Below, in pieces: positions 8,831 through 18,964 of a DNA stretch of 64,000 nt. The DNA is from Sphingopyxis sp. MSC1_008 (GTDB lineage Bacteria > Pseudomonadota > Alphaproteobacteria > Sphingomonadales > Sphingomonadaceae): NCBI RefSeq assembly GCF_023197165.1, contig NZ_JALPRD010000002.1, positions 1-64,000 on the forward strand. Direction: 5' to 3'. Below the pieces are notes generated by a model. That model did no database searches and was not told the origin of the DNA. It was given only the letters and a program-made list of their open reading frames with translations. The number at the start of each line of letters is the position of its first letter. Within the stretch, counting starts at the first letter, position 1. Made by a program: the position numbers and the translations under genes.

Positions 8831-10612
8831 CTAGGCGTCGCCGCCGGCCATGGGCGGCCGCGTCTTACGGATGCGCGGCTCGCGTTCCAGCTGGCCCTTG
8901 GTCATGATGTCGTGGCGCATCTTGGCGCGCACATCGTGGATCGATGCAATCACCGGCCCCATCGCGACGCCGAGGTCGATGAGTACCGCTTCGGCGAGTT
9001 GCAGCGAGCTTTCCAGCGTCTCGGGCACCGCGTCGCTCGCGCCGGCCTGATACAGCGCGGCGGCATGGTCGGCATCGCGCGCGCGGCTGATGATCGGCAG
9101 GTCGGGATATTTCTGGCGGAGCTGGCGCGTCATGCGCAACTGCTGCACCGGGTCGTCCATCGTCAGCACGATCGCCAGCGCATTTTCGATCCCCAGCTTG
9201 TCGAGGCTGCCCGGCCGCGCGACGTCGGCGAAGCGGACGCTGAAGCCGTCGCGCCGCGCCGCCGCGACCGTATCGATGTCGGCGTCGACCGCCACATAGG
9301 GACGATCATGCTCGCGCAGCAGTTCGGCGACGGTGTGCCCGACGCGGCCGAAGCCGACGACGACGGTGCGCCCCTCCGGCGTTTCGTCGCCTAGCCCGTC
9401 GCCCGTACGCATCTCGATCCGCCGCGCGATATCATGGCCAATACGCGCGAGCAGCGGCGTGATCGTCAGCCCAATCGCAGTGACGAGCTGCCAGAATTCG
9501 GCGGTGCTCCGGCTGATGAGCTGCGCCTGCAACGCGGTCGTCAGCACGATCAGGGTGGTTTCCGACGGGCTCGCCATCAGCAACCCGACCTCGGCAGCAG
9601 TGCCGCGCCGCGCCGCACCCGAAAAGCGCAGAAGCGCGGCGGTGACGGACGCTTTGACGAGCACGACACCGACGACCCCAACGGCAAGCGCTGGCCATTG
9701 TTCGGCGATGGTCTTGAGGTTGAGCCCCATGCCGACGCTGATCAGGAACACCCCGAGCGCGAGCCCCTTGAACGGCGCGGTGATCGCTTCGACCTCGTTA
9801 TGATATTCGGTTTCGGCAATCATCAGGCCCGCGAGCAGTGCGCCGACGATTGGCGACAGCCCGACCGCGGCGGTCGCGAGCGCGGCGACGATGACGACGA
9901 GCAGGCTCGCCGCAAGGAACAACTCGGGATCCTTGGCGCGTGCGGCTTGTGCGAAGATCTTCGGCAGCAGGAACCAGCCGCCGATGGCGAGCGCCGCGAC
10001 GACGGCCACGCCTTGCCATAAAGTCGTCAGCAATAGTTCGGCGCTGTCGCCCGATGCCGCGGGCGATAGTGCGGCAAGGATGAAGATGATCGGGACGAGC
10101 GCCAGATCCTCGAACAACAGCATCGAAAAGGACGCGCGACCGACGGCCGACTTCGTGCCGGCGATCGGCAGCACCAGCGCCGTCGACGACAGCGCGAGTG
10201 CGATGCCGAGGCCATAGGCGGCGGCAGTCGAAAGATTGCCGACGAAGAGCAACGCGGTGCCGAGGATCGCGCCGGCGAGCAGCAGCTCCGCCGCGCCGAT
10301 CCCGAACACGAGCTTGCGGAGCTGCCACAGGCGGCGGAACGACAGCTCGAGCCCGATCGAGAAGAGCAGGAGGATGATCCCGAGTTCGCCGAAAAGCGCG
10401 ATATCCTCGGTCGATCCGATCGTGACATGTTTCAGCCACGGGTAATCGGCCGCGAGCGCGCCGAGCCCCGATGGCCCGACGAGCAGGCCGACGAGAATGA
10501 ACCCGATCACCGGCGGCAGGCGGAAGCGTGCGAACGCCGGGATCACGATGCCCGCGGCGCCGAGGACCACCAGCGCGTTGCCGATGGCAGAGGTGTCTGT
10601 TTCCGATACCAT
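8831..10612 (-). CDS. CPA2 family cation:proton antiporter with TrkA-N domain (KefB/YbaL type)
   Basis: The 593-residue protein has two parts. Residues 1-390 form about 12 membrane spans of a Na+/H+ exchanger fold, with conserved pieces such as VIGFILVGLLVGPSGLG and IILLLFSIGLELSF. From about residue 405 comes a cytosolic TrkA-N (RCK) domain: TVVVGFGRVGHTVAELL is its NAD-binding glycine motif, followed by DADIDTVAAARRDG. This arrangement is that of the KefB/KefC/YbaL group, which moves K+ or Na+ against protons and is gated by nucleotide or glutathione adducts. The ion cannot be read from the sequence. The gene lies 19 nt upstream of ndh on the same strand. Confidence 0.85.
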   Translation of the reverse strand: MVSETDTSAIGNALVVLGAAGIVIPAFARFRLPPVIGFILVGLLVGPSGLGALAADYPWLKHVTIGSTEDIALFGELGIILLLFSIGLELSFRRLWQLRKLVFGIGAAELLLAGAILGTALLFVGNLSTAAAYGLGIALALSSTALVLPIAGTKSAVGRASFSMLLFEDLALVPIIFILAALSPAASGDSAELLLTTLWQGVAVVAALAIGGWFLLPKIFAQAARAKDPELFLAASLLVVIVAALATAAVGLSPIVGALLAGLMIAETEYHNEVEAITAPFKGLALGVFLISVGMGLNLKTIAEQWPALAVGVVGVVLVKASVTAALLRFSGAARRGTAAEVGLLMASPSETTLIVLTTALQAQLISRSTAEFWQLVTAIGLTITPLLARIGHDIARRIEMRTGDGLGDETPEGRTVVVGFGRVGHTVAELLREHDRPYVAVDADIDTVAAARRDGFSVRFADVARPGSLDKLGIENALAIVLTMDDPVQQLRMTRQLRQKYPDLPIISRARDADHAAALYQAGASDAVPETLESSLQLAEAVLIDLGVAMGPVIASIHDVRAKMRHDIMTKGQLEREPRIRKTRPPMAGGDA

Positions 10613-10678
10613 AAGGGCCGACCTTATGCAGGCCGGCCCCGATTGGCTAGATAGCTATCCCAACCTTTTTGGTTGTTT

Positions 10679-11893
10679 TCAGCTACCCATCTTGGCTTCG
10701 AGATTTTCGACGATCGCTTCGAAGAAGCCTTCGGTGGTCAACCAGTTCTGATCGGGACCGATCAGCAGTGCCAGATCCTTGGTCATCTTGCCGCTTTCGA
10801 CCGTCGCGACGCAGACCTTTTCGAGGTCGTCGGCGAATTTGATCAGCTCGGCATTGTCGTCGAGCTTGCCGCGGTGCTTGAGCCCGCCGGTCCACGCGAA
10901 GATCGAGGCGATCGGGTTGGTCGAGGTCGCCTTGCCCTGCTGGTGCATGCGGTAGTGGCGGGTGACGGTGCCGTGCGCGGCTTCCGATTCGACCGTCTGG
11001 CCGTCGGGGGTCATCAGCACGCTGGTCATCAGGCCGAGCGAGCCGAAGCCCTGCGCAACGGTGTCCGACTGGACGTCGCCGTCGTAATTCTTGCAGGCCC
11101 AGACGAACTTGCCGCTCCACTTGAGCGCCGAGGCGACCATGTCGTCGATCAGGCGATGTTCGTAAACGATGCCGACTTCGTCGAACTGCGCCTTGAATTC
11201 GGCGTTGAACACTTCTTCGAAGATGTCCTTGAAGCGGCCGTCATAGGCTTTCAGGATCGTGTTCTTGGTCGACAGATACACCGGCCACTGGCGCGCGAGG
11301 CCATAGTTCAGGCTGGCGCGCGCGAAGTCGCGGATCGAATCGTCGAGATTGTACATGCCCATTGCGACGCCCGACGACGGGAACTGGAACACTTCCTCGT
11401 CGATCAGCGTGCCGTCTTCGCCTTCGAACACCAGGCGCAGCTTGCCGGGGCCGGGGACGCGGAAGTCGGTCGCCTTATACTGGTCGCCGAAGGCATGACG
11501 GCCAACGACGATCGGGTCGGTCCAGCCGGGTACGAGGCGGGGGACGTTCTTCATCACGATCGGTTCGCGGAAGACGACGCCGCCGAGGATGTTGCGGATC
11601 GTGCCGTTCGGCGACTTCCACATCTTTTTCAGGCCGAATTCCTCGACGCGTGCTTCGTCGGGGGTGATCGTCGCGCACTTCACGCCGACGCCATATTTCT
11701 TGATCGCGTTCGCGGCCTCGACGGTGATCTTGTCGTCGGTCTCGTCGCGCTTCTCGATGCCGAGGTCGTAATAATGAAGGTCGATGTCGAGATAGGGGAG
11801 GATCAGCCGCTCGCGGATCCACTGCCAGATGATCCGGGTCATTTCGTCGCCGTCGAGTTCGACGACCGGGTTGGCTACCTTGATCTTGCCCAT
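10679..11893 (-). CDS. icd: NADP-dependent isocitrate dehydrogenase (eukaryotic-type homodimer)
   Basis: The 404-residue enzyme oxidises isocitrate to 2-oxoglutarate with NADP+ in the TCA cycle. It begins [20 protein letters not shown], followed by a substrate-binding block containing GTIRNILGG. The strongly conserved blocks [18 protein letters not shown] and [11 protein letters not shown] (metal-binding aspartates) belong to the eukaryotic-like class of NADP-IDH, not to the E. coli Icd class. The length also fits that class (about 405-415). It is a single-gene unit that diverges from psd. Malate synthase G, which consumes glyoxylate, is encoded about 29 kb to the right. Confidence 0.95.
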   Translation of the reverse strand: MGKIKVANPVVELDGDEMTRIIWQWIRERLILPYLDIDLHYYDLGIEKRDETDDKITVEAANAIKKYGVGVKCATITPDEARVEEFGLKKMWKSPNGTIRNILGGVVFREPIVMKNVPRLVPGWTDPIVVGRHAFGDQYKATDFRVPGPGKLRLVFEGEDGTLIDEEVFQFPSSGVAMGMYNLDDSIRDFARASLNYGLARQWPVYLSTKNTILKAYDGRFKDIFEEVFNAEFKAQFDEVGIVYEHRLIDDMVASALKWSGKFVWACKNYDGDVQSDTVAQGFGSLGLMTSVLMTPDGQTVESEAAHGTVTRHYRMHQQGKATSTNPIASIFAWTGGLKHRGKLDDNAELIKFADDLEKVCVATVESGKMTKDLALLIGPDQNWLTTEGFFEAIVENLEAKMGS

Positions 11894-12029
11894 GCGTTCA
11901 GCCTTTTTCCTTGGGGAGTCGGAGTTGCGAGCGCCTTAGGCAAAGCCGCGCGATTGTTCAACTGCCGGTGGAACTGCTCCTGCGCCTTATCCATTGTCAG
12001 TCCGAGGGGTGCGCCCTAGAAGAACGGCC

Positions 12030-12764
12030 ATGTCCAATATCATATCCTCCAACCGCCCCGGCGGCGGTATCAAATGGCACTGGCCGTCGATCCATCCCGA
12101 AGGCCGCAAATTCCTTTTGATCGCCGGTATCGTGACCCTCTGTTTCTGGCTGCTCGGCTGGGAAATCCTCGGCTGGCTGATGCTGGGCGTGACCTTGTGG
12201 GTCGGTGCCTTCTTTCGCGACCCGGTGCGCGTGACCCCGGCGGGGAACGATGTCATCATCGCGCCCGCCGACGGGCTCGTCACCCAGATCGCCGAAGTGC
12301 CGCCACCGCCCGAAATTTCCGGCCCCGACGGGCTGGGCGCCGCGCCGATGCTGCGCGTGTCGATTTTCATGAGCGTCTTCGACGTCCATATCAACCGTAC
12401 CCCCGTCGCCGGAACGCTGCGCAAGCTTGTCTATATTCCCGGCAAGTTCGTGAATGCCGACCTCGACAAGGCAAGCGAAGAGAATGAACGCCAGCATTTC
12501 GTCGTCGAGCGCGCCGATGGTGTGCGCATCGGTTTCACCCAGATCGCCGGCCTCGTCGCGCGCCGCATCATGCCGTTCGTCACCATGGGTAACGAACTCA
12601 CCACGGGACAGCGCGTCGGACTGATCCGCTTCGGCAGCCGCGTCGACGTATACCTGCCCGCGGGAACGACGCCGCAGGTGCTGCTCGGCCAGCGCACGCT
12701 GGCGGGCGAGACGGTGGTCGCGCGGATTGGAACCGCGGAGACGATCGACGGGATCGGTCAATAA
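12030..12764 (+). CDS. psd: Phosphatidylserine decarboxylase proenzyme (short type)
   Basis: The product (244 residues from the ATG at 12030; a TTG extension to 11994 looks spurious) removes CO2 from phosphatidylserine to make phosphatidylethanolamine at the inner membrane. Two hydrophobic spans lie near residues 28-60 ([19 protein letters not shown] then [15 protein letters not shown]), followed by RDPVRVTP and PADGLVTQI, the start of the catalytic domain. [12 protein letters not shown] is a conserved family block. The self-cleaving serine that becomes the pyruvoyl group lies in the [10 protein letters not shown] block near the C-terminus. The gene is followed after 1 nt by pssA, the preceding step of the same pathway, so the two form an operon. 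Confidence 0.92.
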   Translation: MSNIISSNRPGGGIKWHWPSIHPEGRKFLLIAGIVTLCFWLLGWEILGWLMLGVTLWVGAFFRDPVRVTPAGNDVIIAPADGLVTQIAEVPPPPEISGPDGLGAAPMLRVSIFMSVFDVHINRTPVAGTLRKLVYIPGKFVNADLDKASEENERQHFVVERADGVRIGFTQIAGLVARRIMPFVTMGNELTTGQRVGLIRFGSRVDVYLPAGTTPQVLLGQRTLAGETVVARIGTAETIDGIGQ

Positions 12765-12765
12765 A

Positions 12766-13539
12766 ATGACCGAGGACGAGCAGGTCATTCCCGACGCCGC
12801 GGGACGCCGCATCGCCGGGGTCAGCCTGCGCGCCTTCGCGCCCAATGCGATCACCATCCTTGCGCTCTGTTCGGGGCTGACCGGCGTCCGCTTCGCGATC
12901 GGCGGCGAATGGACCGCGGCGGTGACGATGATCATCGTCGCCGGCGTGCTCGACGGCATGGACGGGCGTATCGCGCGTTTGCTGCGCGCGCAGAGCAAGT
13001 TCGGCGCCGAACTCGATTCGCTGTCCGATGTGATCGCATTCGGCGTCGCGCCGGCGATGATCCTGTTCCTCTGGTCGCTTGCCGACGCGCCCAAATTCGG
13101 CTGGACCGCGGCGCTGGCGCTCGCGGTGTGCTGCGCGCTGCGCCTCGCGCGCTTCAATTCGCGCATGGATGCCGATTTCCAGCCGCACAAGTCGGCGGGC
13201 TTCATGACCGGCATTCCGGCGCCCGCGGGCGCCGGGCTGTCGTTCGTTCCCGTCTATCTGTGGCTGGTGACCGACAACGACCTTTTTCGCGAATGGTATG
13301 TCGTGATGCCGTGGGCGCTCGCCATCGCGATGCTGATGATCTCGGCGATCCCGACCTATAGCTGGTCGTCGATCCGGCTTCGCCGTTCGTGGCGCCTGTT
13401 CGCACTGGCCGGCGTCGGCCTGCTCGGCGCCGCGCTCGTCACCGCGCCTTGGCAGACGCTGCTTGCGGTGTGCGCGCTCTATCTGGTGATGCTGCCGTTC
13501 GGGCTTGCCAGCTACGCGAAGGTCAAGCGGCGCGGCTGA
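12766..13539 (+). CDS. pssA: CDP-diacylglycerol-serine O-phosphatidyltransferase
   Basis: The 257-residue membrane enzyme joins serine to CDP-diacylglycerol to form phosphatidylserine, the substrate of the Psd encoded just upstream. The CDP-alcohol phosphotransferase signature DGX2ARX8GX3DX3D is complete: it starts at DGMDGRIARLL and continues through KFGAELDSLSD. About seven hydrophobic segments cover the rest. The start at 12766 (ATGACCGAGGACG) lies 1 nt after the psd stop, which supports translational coupling. In sphingomonads the phosphatidylserine/serine supply also matters because serine is the precursor of their sphingoid bases, but no gene for that step is in the window. Its 3' end overlaps the convergent small gene by 17 nt. 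Confidence 0.94.
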   Translation: MTEDEQVIPDAAGRRIAGVSLRAFAPNAITILALCSGLTGVRFAIGGEWTAAVTMIIVAGVLDGMDGRIARLLRAQSKFGAELDSLSDVIAFGVAPAMILFLWSLADAPKFGWTAALALAVCCALRLARFNSRMDADFQPHKSAGFMTGIPAPAGAGLSFVPVYLWLVTDNDLFREWYVVMPWALAIAMLMISAIPTYSWSSIRLRRSWRLFALAGVGLLGAALVTAPWQTLLAVCALYLVMLPFGLASYAKVKRRG

Positions 13540-13783
13540 GCGCCGGCTGCATGCGCGTTGCGGCGCGGATCGGGCGCGGGGCGTCGCGGCGCGCCGGCGA
13601 GCGGCGCAACGTCATCTTCTGCGGCAGCGGACCCGACTGCGGCGCAGCGTCAACCGGGAAGGCGCCTTCGCCGAGCAGCGCCGAGAGAATCGCATTCTCG
13701 TTATTCTTGAGCATGGCCAGGATCACCGTGACGCCGAGACCGGCGGCGAGTGCGAAGAGGAGAGCGGCAGCGACCTGAACCAT
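13523..13783 (-). CDS. Small membrane protein of unknown function with a basic tail
   Basis: The 86-residue protein starts at the ATG at 13783 (MVQVAAALLFALAAG), preceded by AAAGGA at good spacing. A longer frame to 13858 has no such site. One N-terminal hydrophobic span (residues 3-26) is followed by LKNNENAILSALLGEG, a proline-containing linker, and an arginine-rich C-terminal region (TLRRSPARRDAPRPIRAA). The probable topology is a single anchor with a basic cytosolic tail. The gene overlaps the 3' end of pssA by 17 nt. I do not recognise a family. The good start context and the membrane segment favour a real gene. Confidence 0.6.
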   Translation of the reverse strand: MVQVAAALLFALAAGLGVTVILAMLKNNENAILSALLGEGAFPVDAAPQSGPLPQKMTLRRSPARRDAPRPIRAATRMQPALSRAA

Positions 13784-14107
13784 GATCTTGTCCTTTCGGC
13801 TTCTGTGTGCGAAACCTTTTGTTAACCAGCGACGGTTTCGTTGGACTTTTCGTTCCATGTTCCTGTTTTGTTCTCAACACATTTGCGACGAACGGAGTCG
13901 CTTTGTCGCCGAGTTGAGTCCGGAGCCTCTCCGCCATTGAGCCTCCGTTGAACGCGAAAAGGCATGCGCACCCCTTGCTTTTGGCGGCCAAGGCGGCTAA
14001 CGGCCCGCCCATTCCACATGGAAGGCGCACATAAACCGGTGCCGGATCGCCCGCTTGCGGGCCTTCGGTTCTTGCTTTCCAGAGGACCAACCGGAAGGAG
14101 AAAGACT
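13784..14107. other. Intergenic region carrying the rpsB promoter and leader
   Basis: There is no convincing gene in these 324 nt. The part nearest the small minus-strand gene (13790-13870) is relatively AT-rich and probably contains divergent promoters. The part before rpsB contains a tight GC hairpin (GCCCGC/GCGGGC, 14049-14062), followed by TTCGGTTCTTG and then the rpsB ribosome-binding site AAGGAG. Ribosomal-protein leaders often contain autoregulatory structure, but nothing here matches a named S2 leader motif that I know. Confidence 0.4.
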
Positions 14108-14995
14108 ATGGCGGCACCTGTCGTCACGATGCAGAATCTTATCGAAGCTGGCGCCCACTTCGGCCACCAGACCCACCGTTGGAACCCGCGCATGAAGCCG
14201 TATATCTTCGGCGCGCGCAACGGCATCCACATTCTTGACCTGTCGCAGACCGTGCCGCTCTTCGCGCGCGCGCTCGACTTCATCGCGTCCTCGTCGGCCG
14301 CCGGTGGCAAGGTCCTGTTCGTCGGCACCAAGCGCCAGGCGCAGGGTCCGATCGCCGACGCCGCGCGCGCTTCGGGTCAGCACTTCGTCAACCATCGCTG
14401 GCTGGGCGGCATGCTCACCAACTGGAAGACGATCTCCGGTTCGATCAAGCGTCTCAAGACGCTCGAAGAGCAGCTTTCGGGCGACACCTCGGGCCTCACC
14501 AAGAAGGAAGTGCTCAACAAGACGCGCGAGCGCGACAAGCTCGAAATGAGCCTTGGCGGCATCCGCGACATGGGCGGCATTCCCGACGTGATGTTCGTGA
14601 TCGACGCGAACAAGGAAGAGCTGGCGATCAAGGAAGCCAACGTCCTTGGCATCCCCGTCGTCGCAATCCTCGATTCGAACGTCTCGCCCGACGGCATCGC
14701 CTTCCCGGTTCCGGCTAACGATGACGCGGCACGCGCGATCCGCCTCTACTGCGATGCGGTTGCCCAGGCGGCAACGCGTGGCGGCCAGCAGGCCCGCGCG
14801 AACCGCGGCGAAGATCTCGGCGCCGCTGTCGAGCCCGCCGCCGAAGCTGTGCTGACCGAAGAAGCGGCCGCTCCGGTTGCTGAAGAAGCCCCGGCTGTTG
14901 AAGCCGTTCCCGTCGTCGACACCGCTCCGGTGACCGAAGACGAACAGGTCCCGGCCGAAGCCGCGGCCGAAACCGAACGTCAGAGCGACGCCTAA
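14108..14995 (+). CDS. rpsB: 30S ribosomal protein S2
   Basis: S2 sits on the back of the small ribosomal subunit and recruits S1. The start is the ATG at 14108, behind a near-perfect AAGGAGAAAGACT. The N-terminal family block ([20 protein letters not shown]) is complete, as are [11 protein letters not shown] and [14 protein letters not shown]. The core ends near residue 235. The last 60 residues are an Ala/Glu/Pro/Val-rich acidic tail (repeats of [12 protein letters not shown]) that the E. coli protein lacks. Such tails occur in several alphaproteobacteria and are probably unstructured. The total of 295 residues is therefore longer than the typical 240. Confidence 0.97.
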   Translation: MAAPVVTMQNLIEAGAHFGHQTHRWNPRMKPYIFGARNGIHILDLSQTVPLFARALDFIASSSAAGGKVLFVGTKRQAQGPIADAARASGQHFVNHRWLGGMLTNWKTISGSIKRLKTLEEQLSGDTSGLTKKEVLNKTRERDKLEMSLGGIRDMGGIPDVMFVIDANKEELAIKEANVLGIPVVAILDSNVSPDGIAFPVPANDDAARAIRLYCDAVAQAATRGGQQARANRGEDLGAAVEPAAEAVLTEEAAAPVAEEAPAVEAVPVVDTAPVTEDEQVPAEAAAETERQSDA

Positions 14996-15004
14996 GCGCG
15001 CTGA

Positions 15005-15056
15005 ATGACGGGGCGGCGCGCTGCGAACGGCAGCCGCCGCCCTCGGTCATCGTTTT
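15005..15056 (+). terminator. Hairpin terminator or attenuator between rpsB and tsf
   Basis: The outer arms ATGAC (15005-15009) and GTCAT (15046-15050) and the inner arms GGGCGGCG (15011-15018) and CGCCGCCC (15035-15042) form a long GC-rich hairpin, followed by CGTTTT. It lies 10 nt after the rpsB stop and 74 nt before tsf. A partial terminator here would set the ratio of S2 to EF-Ts, as is known for rpsB-tsf in other bacteria. Confidence 0.6.
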
Positions 15057-15129
15057 GACTTATCGCGCCGCCACGCGTGCGGCGCAGCAGTCCCGTTACC
15101 GGACTGCTCCACACTGGAAAGGATCACCC

Positions 15130-16056
15130 ATGGCTGAAATTACGGCCGCTCTCGTCAAGGAACTGCGCGACCGCACGGGCGCAGGCATGATGGACTGCAA
15201 AAAGGCGCTCGCCGAAAACAACGGCGACATCGAAGCGTCGATCGACTGGCTGCGTACCAAGGGTCTCGCCGCCGCCGCCAAGAAGGCTGGCCGCGTTGCC
15301 GCCGAAGGCCTCGTCGGCGTTGCCACCGACGGCACCCGCGGCGCGATGGTCGAAGTGAACAGCGAAACCGACTTTGTCGGCAAGAATGAGCAGTTCCAGG
15401 CATTCGTGCGCGACGTGACGCAGGTCGCGCTCGCCGGCAATATCTCGGACATCGAAGCGCTCGGCGCTGCAGCCTATCCGGGCGGCGAAACCGTCGCCGA
15501 GAAGCTGACGAGCAATATCGCGACGATCGGTGAAAACCAGTCGCTGCGCCGCAGCGTCATCGTCTCGGTGAACTCGGGCGTCGTCACGGGCTATGTCCAC
15601 AACGCCGCCGCACCCGGCATGGGCAAGATCGGCGTGCTCGTCGCGCTCGAATCGACCGCCGGTGCAGACGTTCTTGAACCGCTCGGCAAGCAGCTCGCGA
15701 TGCACGTCGCCGCCGCGAACCCGCTGGCGCTGAACGGCGACGATCTCGACGCCGACCTCGTCGCTCGCGAACGCGCGATCGCCGAAGAAAAGGCTGCCCA
15801 GTCGGGCAAGCCCGCCGACATCGTCTCGAAGATGGTCGATGGTTCGATCGCGAAGTTCCGCAAGGAAAACGCGCTGCTATCGCAGCTGTTCGTGATGGAC
15901 GGCAAGACCCCAGTCGCCGAAGTCGTCGCCGCAGCCGGCAAGGATGTCGGCGCGGACGTGACGCTCAAGGGCTTCGTCCGCTTCCAGCTCGGTGAAGGCA
16001 TCGAGAAGGAAGAAAGCGATTTCGCGGCGGAAGTCGCGGCCGTCGCTGGCGTCTAA
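15130..16056 (+). CDS. tsf: Elongation factor Ts
   Basis: EF-Ts releases GDP from EF-Tu in the elongation cycle. The 308-residue product begins [20 protein letters not shown], followed by MDCKKAL, the conserved N-terminal EF-Ts signature. The second signature follows as [16 protein letters not shown] (residues 76-91), the block that contacts the EF-Tu P-loop region. Length and order (N domain, core, dimerisation module, C module) are normal. The start at 15130 has AAAGGA upstream; the open extension to 15055 overlaps the hairpin and is unlikely to be translated. Confidence 0.97.
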   Translation: MAEITAALVKELRDRTGAGMMDCKKALAENNGDIEASIDWLRTKGLAAAAKKAGRVAAEGLVGVATDGTRGAMVEVNSETDFVGKNEQFQAFVRDVTQVALAGNISDIEALGAAAYPGGETVAEKLTSNIATIGENQSLRRSVIVSVNSGVVTGYVHNAAAPGMGKIGVLVALESTAGADVLEPLGKQLAMHVAAANPLALNGDDLDADLVARERAIAEEKAAQSGKPADIVSKMVDGSIAKFRKENALLSQLFVMDGKTPVAEVVAAAGKDVGADVTLKGFVRFQLGEGIEKEESDFAAEVAAVAGV

Positions 16057-16102
16057 AAAAGAAGATCCGGATTGCCGCGTTCATCGCGGTAGTCCGCTTG
16101 GC

Positions 16103-16136
16103 AATGGCGCGTGCCCGCTCTAGGGTGCGCGCCATT
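16103..16136 (+). other. Imperfect hairpin between tsf and pyrH
   Basis: AATGGCGCG...CCC pairs with GGG...CGCGCCATT around GCTCTA, with two mismatched positions. There is no T-run after it. It could slow decay of the tsf mRNA or attenuate read-through into pyrH. It is not a textbook terminator. Confidence 0.4.
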
Positions 16137-16171
16137 CGCATATTCATCGATTACATAAGGTTCCCCCGATC

Positions 16172-16894
16172 ATGGCTCTGCCCGGCATGAAACGCATCTT
16201 GCTGAAACTGTCGGGCGAGGCGCTGATGGGTTCCAGCCCCTTTGGCATCGACCCGGAAACCGTCGCGAGCATGGCAGCCGAGGTCAAGGAAGCCAAAGGC
16301 CGTGGGCTTGAAATCTGCCTCGTCATCGGCGGCGGCAATATCTTCCGCGGCATGGCGGGCGCCGCCAAGGGCATGGATCGCGCCCAGGCCGATTATATGG
16401 GCATGCTCGCGACCGTGATGAACGCGCTGGCGATGCAGAATGCGCTCGAGCAGCTTGGCGTCGAAACGCGCGTCCAGTCGGCGATCGAGATGGACAAGGT
16501 GTGCGAGCCGGTGATCCGCCGCCGCGCCGAACGTCATATGGAAAAGGGCCGCGTCGTGATTTTTGCCGCCGGCGTCGGCGCGCCTTATTTCACGACCGAC
16601 AGCGGCGCCGCGCTCCGCGCCGCCGAAATGAAGTGCGACGCGCTGTTGAAAGGCACCAGCGTCGATGGCGTCTATAACGCCGATCCCAAGAAGGATCCGA
16701 CTGCGGTTCGCTATGATACGCTAAGCTATGATCGCGTCCTCGCCGACAATCTGAAGGTGATGGACGCAAGCGCGGTGGCGCTCTGCCGCGACAACCATAT
16801 CCCGATCGTCGTGTTCAACATTCGCGAACCCGGCAATCTGGCGCGCGTGCTGGCGGGCGAGGGTGTTTCCACCGTCGTCGCCGACGCCGCCTGA
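16172..16894 (+). CDS. pyrH: UMP kinase
   Basis: This kinase phosphorylates UMP to UDP in pyrimidine nucleotide synthesis. It belongs to the amino-acid-kinase fold, and its N-terminal block [14 protein letters not shown] is the phosphate-binding motif of bacterial PyrH. Other conserved blocks are [12 protein letters not shown] (residues 50-60), [18 protein letters not shown], and [13 protein letters not shown] [16 protein letters not shown]. The length (240) is standard. The order tsf-pyrH-frr is conserved widely in bacteria. The start ATG at 16172 has AAGG upstream. Confidence 0.96.
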   Translation: MALPGMKRILLKLSGEALMGSSPFGIDPETVASMAAEVKEAKGRGLEICLVIGGGNIFRGMAGAAKGMDRAQADYMGMLATVMNALAMQNALEQLGVETRVQSAIEMDKVCEPVIRRRAERHMEKGRVVIFAAGVGAPYFTTDSGAALRAAEMKCDALLKGTSVDGVYNADPKKDPTAVRYDTLSYDRVLADNLKVMDASAVALCRDNHIPIVVFNIREPGNLARVLAGEGVSTVVADAA

Positions 16895-16917
16895 CAAGAC
16901 CAAGAGAGGAAAAGACG

Positions 16918-17472
16918 ATGGCGAAATATGACAAGGCCGACCTCGAACGCCGCATGCACGGCGCGGTCGAAGCATTGAAGAGCGACCTTTCGGGCCTCCG
17001 CACCGGCCGCGCGCACACCGCGCTGCTCGATCCGGTGACGGTCGAGGTCTATGGCAGCCAGATGCCGCTGAACCAGGTCGCCTCGGTCAGCGCGCCCGAA
17101 CCGCGCATGTTGTCGGTACAGGTGTGGGACAAGTCGAACGTCGGCCCGGTCGACAAGGCGATCCGCTCGGCGGGGCTCGGGCTCAACCCGATCGTTGATG
17201 GCCAGATGCTGCGCCTGCCGATCCCCGAAATGACGCAGGAGCGCCGCAAGGAACTGTCGAAGCTCGCCGGCCAGTACGCTGAAAAGGCGCGTATCGCGGT
17301 GCGCAACGTCCGCCGCGACGGGATGGACAATCTGAAGGCCGACGAGAATAAGAAGGAAATCAGCGAGGACGAGCGCAAGCGCCACGAAACCGAGGTGCAG
17401 AAGCTGACCGACGCGACGATCGCCGAACTCGACGCCGCCGCGACCGCCAAGGAAAAGGAAATCCTGGGCTAG
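16918..17472 (+). CDS. frr: Ribosome recycling factor
   Basis: RRF splits the post-termination ribosome together with EF-G. The 184-residue protein shows the family features: the N-terminal [20 protein letters not shown], the [16 protein letters not shown] block, and the long helical C-terminal part with [20 protein letters not shown] and [10 protein letters not shown]. The length is one residue from the E. coli protein. It follows pyrH by 23 nt with a strong AGAGGAAAAG site. A palindromic repeat lies between it and uppS. Confidence 0.97.
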   Translation: MAKYDKADLERRMHGAVEALKSDLSGLRTGRAHTALLDPVTVEVYGSQMPLNQVASVSAPEPRMLSVQVWDKSNVGPVDKAIRSAGLGLNPIVDGQMLRLPIPEMTQERRKELSKLAGQYAEKARIAVRNVRRDGMDNLKADENKKEISEDERKRHETEVQKLTDATIAELDAAATAKEKEILG

Positions 17473-17496
17473 TGAAGCGTGATTCCGTCATCTCGA

Positions 17497-17580
17497 CCCG
17501 TTCGTGTCGAGCGAAGTCGAGACACCCGTCGACCTTGCGCTACGCCGATGGGCATCTCGACTTCGCTCGATGCGAACGGG
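17497..17580. repeat. Palindromic intergenic repeat, type B (copy 1)
   Basis: Two inverted arms, CCCGTTCGTGTCGAGCGAAG (continuing as TCGAGACAC) and GGCATCTCGACTTCGCTCGA (continuing as TGCGAACGGG), enclose a short spacer. Each arm also contains the smaller palindrome TCGAGCGAAGTCGA. A second copy lies at 45964-46045. It sits inside the frr-uppS gap, 15 nt before the uppS start, so it would be transcribed as a hairpin in the mRNA. Confidence 0.8.
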
Positions 17581-17595
17581 ATTTGAGGTTTTATT

Positions 17596-18282
<687 letters not shown>

Positions 18283-18285
18283 GGC

Positions 18286-18963
18286 ATGGCGGCAGCGGGT
18301 AAATCGGACTTCTGGGCGCGGATCGGGTCGGCGATCATATTGTTTGCGATTGCGGGCGCGGCTCTGTGGTTCGGAGGGCTCGCTTTCGGTCTGTTTCTCC
18401 TCGTCGGCGGGGCGCTCGTTCTCGTCGAATGGTTCGCGCTGGTGCGCGCGATGACGCTTGGCAGCGGCGCCAAGACCGCGCTCAATATCCTCGGACCGAT
18501 CCTCGTCCTCGGCGCGATGGCCGGCCTCTGGCTCATCCGCGACACGCTCGGCATGACCGCGGCGCTCTGGGTCTTCGGCATGGTCTGGGCGACCGACATC
18601 GGTGCCTATTTCGCCGGCCGCGCCTTTGGCGGCGCGCGGCTCGCGCCCAAAATCAGCCCGTCGAAGACCTGGTCGGGCCTCATCGGCGGCATGGTCGCGG
18701 CGCTGATCGCCAGCGCGACGATCGGCGACCGCGCGGGCATCATCGGCGTGCCTTTGTGGATCGGCCTGTTCATGGGGCTGCTCGCACAGCTCGGTGACCT
18801 CGCGCAAAGCTGGATGAAGCGCCGCGCCGGGGTCAAAGATTCGGGCAAGCTCATTCCCGGCCACGGCGGCCTGTTCGACCGCGTCGACGGCGTGCTGCCG
18901 GTCGCGCTGTTGCTCGGCGCGCTGGCGTTTGCCGGGCAGATCGCCGTTCGGGCGGTGGGCTGA
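18286..18963 (+). CDS. cdsA: Phosphatidate cytidylyltransferase
   Basis: CdsA makes CDP-diacylglycerol from CTP and phosphatidic acid and thus feeds the PssA encoded near 13 kb. The C-terminal family signature is intact: WMKRRAGVKDSGKLIPGHGG, followed by LFDRVDG. About six membrane spans precede it. At 225 residues it is shorter than the E. coli protein (285) but typical for alphaproteobacteria. It starts 3 nt after the uppS stop, and its own stop is 1 nt before the dxr start, so uppS-cdsA-dxr are tightly coupled. Confidence 0.94.
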   Translation: MAAAGKSDFWARIGSAIILFAIAGAALWFGGLAFGLFLLVGGALVLVEWFALVRAMTLGSGAKTALNILGPILVLGAMAGLWLIRDTLGMTAALWVFGMVWATDIGAYFAGRAFGGARLAPKISPSKTWSGLIGGMVAALIASATIGDRAGIIGVPLWIGLFMGLLAQLGDLAQSWMKRRAGVKDSGKLIPGHGGLFDRVDGVLPVALLLGALAFAGQIAVRAVG

Positions 18964-18964
18964 T

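Noticed and set aside
16103..16136. Intrinsic terminator after tsf
   Set aside because: The stem has mismatches and there is no T-run, so it is listed only as a hairpin.
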